64,000 nt of DNA. Source: Orobanche coerulescens (Eukaryota > Streptophyta > Magnoliopsida > Lamiales > Orobanchaceae). A program made the translations under genes and the position numbers. The notes below the pieces were generated by a model. It saw only the letters and a program-made list of their open reading frames with translations, was not told the origin of the DNA and searched no databases. Shown piece after piece: positions 58,761-64,000 of this stretch; position 1 is the first letter of the stretch, and the number at the start of each line of letters is the position of its first letter. The stretch covers positions 176,008,501-176,072,500 of the forward strand of contig CM065809.1 of the NCBI GenBank assembly GCA_033398695.1, in the 5' to 3' direction.

Positions 58761-60694
58761 TTCTACCCTCCTTAAAAGAAGTTTCGTCCCGAAACTTAAA
58801 ACAAGTAGGGAGAAGCAATATCCCGCCAGGAAAACTCAACGAGATACGCAAGGAAACGCGTAACTTACGCCCATCGGCGAAACGTTACAAGCAACGCAAA
58901 GGAATATATGGCATGAAAACACACTCCACGACGATCAACACGACGTCGCCGTTAGGGATATAACAAAACCAACAAGTGACAAGCGTCATCAAATGGATAA
59001 TACAATTAAGTCAATTATCCGAACAATCACAAAACACAACGGACGAAAATCAATATGATTGACCAACCCAACGGTACATCAATCAAAACGCGAGCCAATC
59101 GCTGAACAAATACGGAATTCCACTGGCCAAGGGTTGGAATATCGAAAACGAGACTAATTTTCCGAACTTGGAAAGGTCACAACGATATATATAGATCAAT
59201 TTGGGACAATATCAGAACTCGCTCGAGTGACAAAGGTGAGAAACAACACCAGGTCAGAAGCGTCAACGAACACAGTCGAGTCGATACGGTTGGACGAAAC
59301 AGAAGAGAAAGAAAGAAAAATGCGGTTATTACATCATATCACCTTTAAAAGAGGTTTCGTCCCGAAACCTAAACAACGAGAACGAAGTGCTGGAATAGCA
59401 ACCTTCCCGACCATATCCTCTTGGTCCACATCCGATCTTCATGGCCATTAGTATCATGGTCACGACTGCGTCCTCTGCCCATCGGCATACTAAGCGGATT
59501 CCCACTCAATACGATTGCACAACTTCGCAAAATATTATACTAAAGTACCAACTCAGCACGACATATCACATAAAGGTAACCAATAACAACTCGAAAAGAA
59601 AATCCACGAGGTATCCTTTTAAAGGAAATCTTTTGAAAATCCTAGGATTTGTATGGTATTTAAAATAAACTTTAAAAGTACTTTTGGTACCTCGGGTTGT
59701 TTCATCAAAACTTGTAAACAACATACTTTAACCGTCTCATTTGAAATCATTTGAAGTCATCATGCCCCTACGTATCATCATCACCGTTAACAACTAACAA
59801 GTTAACCATGCAAGATCATCAAATCATTCTTACATACTCTAACATTTACAAATCCGAGTTTGAACTTTACATCGAGTGAGATTTTTCATCTTTCACTATA
59901 ATTTTTTGAAAATAAAAATCGCATTGGTTTTTGAAATAAAATATTTTTATGGTGTGAAAGATTTTTGAAAATCATTCACTCGAAATATTTGAAAATGCAA
60001 CAATACGTTAAAATCATTTTCGAAAATCCTCCCAACACTTCACAGACATCAACGACGGTAATACTTTACAAAATATTCAAGGTACTTTAAAACAACTCTT
60101 TCAAATACCGTCGAGGTTTTATTTGAGAATCCAAGGCCGGCTTGCCAATTCCAAATAATTTTCAAAGTATACACGGAGCCGCCGATTAATCGAACCGTCA
60201 AAACTTTGTGAACACACACAACAGACATAATTTATCAATTCATCAAACACAATCAAATATCACCTAGTAATACGAAAAGTCTTAACACACATTCACGCAC
60301 AACAGTTGTTATCACTAGACACCACGTAGAGAATACAACTACAGGTGATTGGCCGCAAAAGTTAGACCTGACGGCTATAATGCGGTTCCATAGCCTCTGC
60401 CCAGGTTGATTAGCGCGCGTTACAACAAAGATTAACGTGTGCTAAACACGCCATGTTAGCGCGCGTTAGGCTCGTATTAAGCCTGTGCTAACTGCTCTAA
60501 TCACCAACATGATTGCAAACATATATGAGGTAATACTAGACTCGAAGATTACAAATAAGCAGCAACATACGAGTCTAAATGTCATCGATTCACATAATTA
60601 TAACATCTCACAAGAAACCATCAAAAGAAAATCATCCTATCAAGAACAAAAATTTTACTTCTCAATAAAGAGGACTATCTCAACACATACATAC
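58761..60694. other. decayed retroelement fragments
   Basis: No gene. A second polypurine/LTR-like junction lies at about 59325-59375 (GGTTATTACATCATATCACC, then TTTAAAAGAGGTTTCGTCCC), close in sequence to the one at 58751-58795, so two related minus-strand elements or a duplication have collapsed here. Near 60405-60475 degenerate TTAGCGCGCGTTA motifs recall array B2. Confidence 0.45.
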
Positions 60695-61189
60695 TGTAAT
60701 ATCCGCGTTTTCTATCCTTGGTAATTTCTATTTTTGGTGCATATTCGTTTCGGACAACTCGCCTGGCACTATTTTGTAATTCTGAACCTATTTTGTTCTT
60801 GGAGTTTTCCGTTTAGACGGGTCTTGATAATGTTTTTACGTAATTTCATCTCGTGTTATATTCTGTCTCATGTGTATTCGATTCTCGTTAAACTCGTTCG
60901 ATTTCATCGTTTTCTTACTTCCATGAGTTCGTATGCTTGTGTAGAGCATGTTGCGAGTTTCGGATTGTTAATCCGACATTGTGTCGTGATTTTTCGGATG
61001 TTTGGGCCGTTTTTGTAATTTCCTAGAAGTTTAGGGAATTTGTCCCTTGTTCGACTTTGGTTGTGTAACTCAGATCGTTTTTGGGTTCCGTACTTCCACT
61101 ACGTGTTATTGTTGCCCAAATATCGATCCCTGTTGCTTTTATTCTCCTTCCGGATCATTTTTCGTCATTTTGGGACCCGAGGGGGGGGG

Positions 61190-61226
61190 TGTGGGCCGCG
61201 GCACAAGTATTGTGCGCCGCGACACA
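61190..61226 (+). repeat. two CCGCGG-type motifs (A5)
   Basis: GGCCGCGGCACAAG and GTGCGCCGCGACACAC lie side by side in the U3 of a Tekay-like LTR. This is the motif that dominates the unrelated Athila-like copies, and it may be chance similarity or shared selection. Confidence 0.6.
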
Positions 61227-61509
61227 CACATCATGTAATACCCAGTTGTAACTCAGTAATTATCACTCAATAATTATCATTCAGTATTTATCATTCAGTA
61301 ATTGATACTCAGTAATTTCATTCATCATTGATCATTTGTCACTCATATTCAGTCATGGTATTCATCATTCAGAGTAATTGTATCGTGTATCAATCGTCAT
61401 TCATCACTAATCTGATTGGAGTTTCGTGCCGTGTTTATCATCATTGTCATTTCGCTATGAAATGCGTGAGGAGTAAGACGCTACATACTCCATTTAGCGT
61501 CGCTAATTG

Positions 61510-62026
61510 GGCATGTAGCGCACGCTACCACTCACCTTAGCGCACGCTAAGGTTACCTTGCCGCATCCGAAGGTACCGGACCGCAGTGAGTTCAGGCAGC
61601 GCACGCTACGATTGGTAAGTAGCGCGCGCTAGCGTGTTGAAGTAGCGCACGCTAATATGAGGTGTAACGCGCGCTAAGGACGGATCAGGTTGAGTCCAGT
61701 GGCTACTGGACTGCACTGGATTATTTCATAGCGCACGCTATGTGTGTTGTTAGCGTACGCAACCGATATATTAGCGCACGCTAAACAATGGTTGTAGCGC
61801 ACGCTATCAAGGTCAGATCAGAGGGCAGACAGTTTTCTGGACTCCAGTACTGGGCATCAATATTTCGTTAGCGCACGCTAATAATGGATCTTAGCGCACG
61901 CTAGTAAAATGGCCATAGCGCACGCTACAAGAAGGTACGTAGCGCGCGCTACCGTGTTCGGACAAAGGTACCGGACTACCCAAATTTCTCGTTAGCGCAC
62001 GCTACGCATGCGGCTAGCGCACGCTA
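61510..62026 (+). promoter_or_regulatory. TAGCG-CA-CGCTA dyad array in LTR U3 (B2)
   Basis: About sixteen copies of TAGCGCACGCTA or one- to two-base variants (TAGCGCGCGCTA, TAACGCGCGCTA, TAGCGTACGCAA) in 520 bp, at irregular spacing, often in pairs about 20-25 bp apart. The last (62015-62026) ends 12 nt before the TATA box CTATAAAT (62039-62046). The intervening DNA is not a simple tandem repeat, so the short dyads are conserved beyond their surroundings. Confidence 0.88.
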
Positions 62027-62038
62027 ACCTCGGACCGA

Positions 62039-62046
62039 CTATAAAT
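62039..62046 (+). promoter_or_regulatory. TATA box of the 5' LTR
   Basis: CTATAAAT directly downstream of array B2, at the position expected for the U3 promoter. The solo LTR has GTATAAATATGG at the same relative place. Confidence 0.65.
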
Positions 62047-63686
62047 CGACAGCTTAGTCAGACTTCGTCATTTATTCATCTCATTTCACTCCTTCGGTAT
62101 TTTTGGGCGATTTCGAGCGTTTCGGAGAGGATTCTTCGAGGTGTAATCATCAATCATCATCTTCAAGCTCATCTTCCAGATTGATCATCATTTCATCATC
62201 TTCATCACATCGAATCAAAGGTATTAATCTCTTGGATCTAGGATTTCGGATTTTTGGGTTTTCCTTCCGATTTCTTCGTGTAAGCTTGGATTATCATTGG
62301 AATATGTTAGATATGGATTATCTACCTTGGATAAGTATATTCTTATGGATTTAATGGTTATTTTCGGAATTATTTCAAGAACCTTTGGGGTTGACTTCGG
62401 TTAATTGGGGATTTTCCGATTGATGTTGTTGTAATCATGAAGTATGGATTCCTAATGGATTATTGATATCATTGAAGCGTTTTGTTAGTTCGAAATACTC
62501 ATTTTAGTGTTGGTTTCGACATATTCGGGATTGGATATTTTTGAAGTCGTGTGGTTGGTTACGTAGTCGTTAGAATGCCCCAATGAGTTTGATTATCGTT
62601 GTTTCGACCTTTGGGTTAGTCGTGTTTTGTTGCTTGATGCGTGTATTGAACGATTGTTGGTAATGATTGTTATTCAAGGTTGTTCGAGCGACCGGTATTT
62701 CACTTAGGACGTTGTTCGTGGACGGACATTCTTCATTGGTATTGTGTAAGTTAATTCTTACTCGGTTAAAAGGATATTCATACCTTTTGTTGTTGATCAT
62801 TCATAATCATAACTCATTCATCATTGTATTAATCATATTAAAACTTGTTAATGTCAATTAATCACTTCAGTCATAAGGAACGACGGTTCCAATCTTTTCG
62901 TTGAGCTATCATTCATTTCATTATTACCCTCATCTCGGTGAGTCATTCTTGACTTTGTCAGATTATTATTTATTCATTGATATTCATTACGGTCATTCTC
63001 GTTCATATGACCTTCGGGTTCATATTGCGTGGGCCGGGTGTGGTGTGGAATTTTTAGTCGGGCACACGATGGTTATTGTATTGGGTTCACCGATACATTA
63101 GACCGCACACGGGAAAGCGTTACACCGTGAGACTAATTAGGTACACGGACGGGTGTTGTACACTTACACAGAACATTACGGGCGTACTATGATACTCCTC
63201 TTCAGCGTAATTCATAATTAAAATAATTCATAACTTCACCAATTCATGATTGTGTAATTTCAACTCTTGAGGATTGTTGTTCGTAATCGACCCCGTTGGG
63301 GATTTTGTTTTCAGTCACGGCAAGGCAAAGGCACGGAAGAGCATCTGACGGCGAGGAGTCCCAGTGATACTAGTAGGGGCCCCAATCATTTCGTTTGTTC
63401 CATCATTTGATCGTTTGATTATTCCGTCATTTGTATTTTTTCCGCTGCAAAATTCTGTTTGAAATGCTTATTTGTTCAGGGTGGTGTATTTTATCTCCAT
63501 ATAAAATATACTAGTATTTTGTTTTGTCCTGGTGTAATGTACTTAAACTCCTCATCGGAGTACTTGGTAATATAATGTGGTTCGATCGCAATTATATTAT
63601 TTAATTCATCATTTTCATTTGCACAGTGGGTCCCAAATGGGATTCACGACACTGTAATATCCGCCTAGTTTGAGGTGTTACAGAGT

Positions 63687-63698
63687 TGGTATCGGAGC
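63687..63698 (+). promoter_or_regulatory. tRNA-iMet primer-binding site
   Basis: TGGTATCGGAGC follows the LTR end by four bases, identical to the site at 38012-38023. Confidence 0.85.
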
Positions 63699-64000
63699 GT
63701 GGTTTTGAATACTACCCTCCAAGTCATGTCTCATTTGAAATCATCGTCATCGGACTAGTATCATTGGACTTTCGCGTCACGTGTGACTCCGCAAATGCCG
63801 AGCCAATCGGACCAAGAATCGTAAGATTTCTAATGCCATGGTATAATTTCGCATTAATCATTCATTCATAATTCATCGCTTAACAATCCTCAATCATCAT
63901 TGTCATTTTGGCCGGACGGTCGAGTTAACTCGAATCACCAATTCATTTCATTGTTCAGTTGTTGATCAGGAAGATCGAATTATTAATCTTGTTAACTCAT
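63699..64000 (+). other. start of retroelement internal region
   Basis: Leader sequence downstream of the primer-binding site. No gag start is visible before the window ends. The layout predicts a Ty3 gag-pol beyond 64000. Confidence 0.5.

Larger units (their letters stand above)
60695..63682 (+). repeat. long 5' LTR (about 3.0 kb), plus strand
   Basis: Begins TGTAATATCCGCGTTTTC and ends TTGAGGTGTTACA. It is followed by GAGT and the primer-binding site TGGTATCGGAGC (63687-63698), so it is a 5' LTR whose element continues past the window. It shares terminal sequences and the TTTTTCCGCTGCAAAA landmark (63438-63453) with the LTRs at 20171-23263 and 55715-58760. It contains arrays A5 and B2, and a TATA box CTATAAAT at 62039-62046. 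Confidence 0.82.

Noticed and set aside
55711..58765. Calling this LTR a solo LTR like the one at 20171
   Set aside because: The flanking 5-mers (TAGAC and TTCTA) do not match, and a polypurine tract and pol-end-like sequence adjoin one side, so it is a 3' LTR or truncated remnant.

Overview
This is nuclear DNA of a flowering plant, most likely a eudicot. Genes have plant-type introns, one gene is a plant tubby-like F-box gene, and the rest is dominated by plant transposable elements in AT-rich intergenic DNA. I see no bacterial or organellar genes, rRNA, tRNA or CRISPR. The genus cannot be read from the sequence. The only clearly intact cellular gene is the tubby-like F-box gene (minus strand, coding 24605-26689, four coding exons). 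Nearly everything else is transposons, many of them nested.

Layout. 1-5976: 3' part of a degenerate Athila-like Ty3 retroelement (plus strand) ending in an LTR at 4717-5976. 5977-8652: decayed LTR-like DNA. 8653-24251: a 15.6-kb Mutator-like element (MULE) with terminal inverted repeats of about 350-380 bp. It holds (i) a small gene for a viroplasmin/RNase H1-type hybrid-binding domain plus a C-terminal membrane segment (9899-10300), (ii) a complete 6577-bp CACTA element (10568-17144, TSD ATT) carrying exon fragments of SMC6, MO25-like and BSK-like genes, all on one strand, (iii) an ABC1-kinase exon, and (iv) the MURA/FAR1-type transposase gene, broken by an in-frame stop and by a 3093-bp solo LTR with a CTTTG duplication. 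24605-27960: the tubby-like gene with its 5' UTR and promoter. 28049-28864: a non-autonomous Helitron. 31722-32215: a hAT MITE. 33407-34394: a probable solo LTR. 35679-45533: a second hAT MITE split by a complete but defective 9356-bp Ty3 (Tekay/Del-like) retrotransposon (35741-45096). 45804-45958: a small hAT MITE. 47487-48049: a third simple-repeat hAT MITE. 48061-48888: a second Helitron containing a short SINE-like insert. 49446-55714: another Athila-like copy, minus strand. 55715-58760 and 60695-63682: two long LTRs of one broad family as the solo LTR, the last followed by a primer-binding site and an internal region running off the window.

Main unexplained structure. Several retroelements carry arrays of short CpG-rich dyad-symmetric motifs in otherwise AT-rich DNA: GTGCCGCGGCAC in the Athila-like copies, TAGCG-CA-CGCTA in two long LTRs, and CGACCGTGTC/GACACGGTCG in a third. 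The motifs differ in sequence but occupy the same place. In the three long LTRs the last motif ends about 10-15 nt before a TATA-like box. In the Athila-like elements arrays precede both the LTR TATA box and a TATA-like box ahead of the accessory ORF. This looks like a repeatedly evolved promoter-upstream module.

Coordinates of termini and exons were read by eye. Family names rest on motif recognition, not on database searches.
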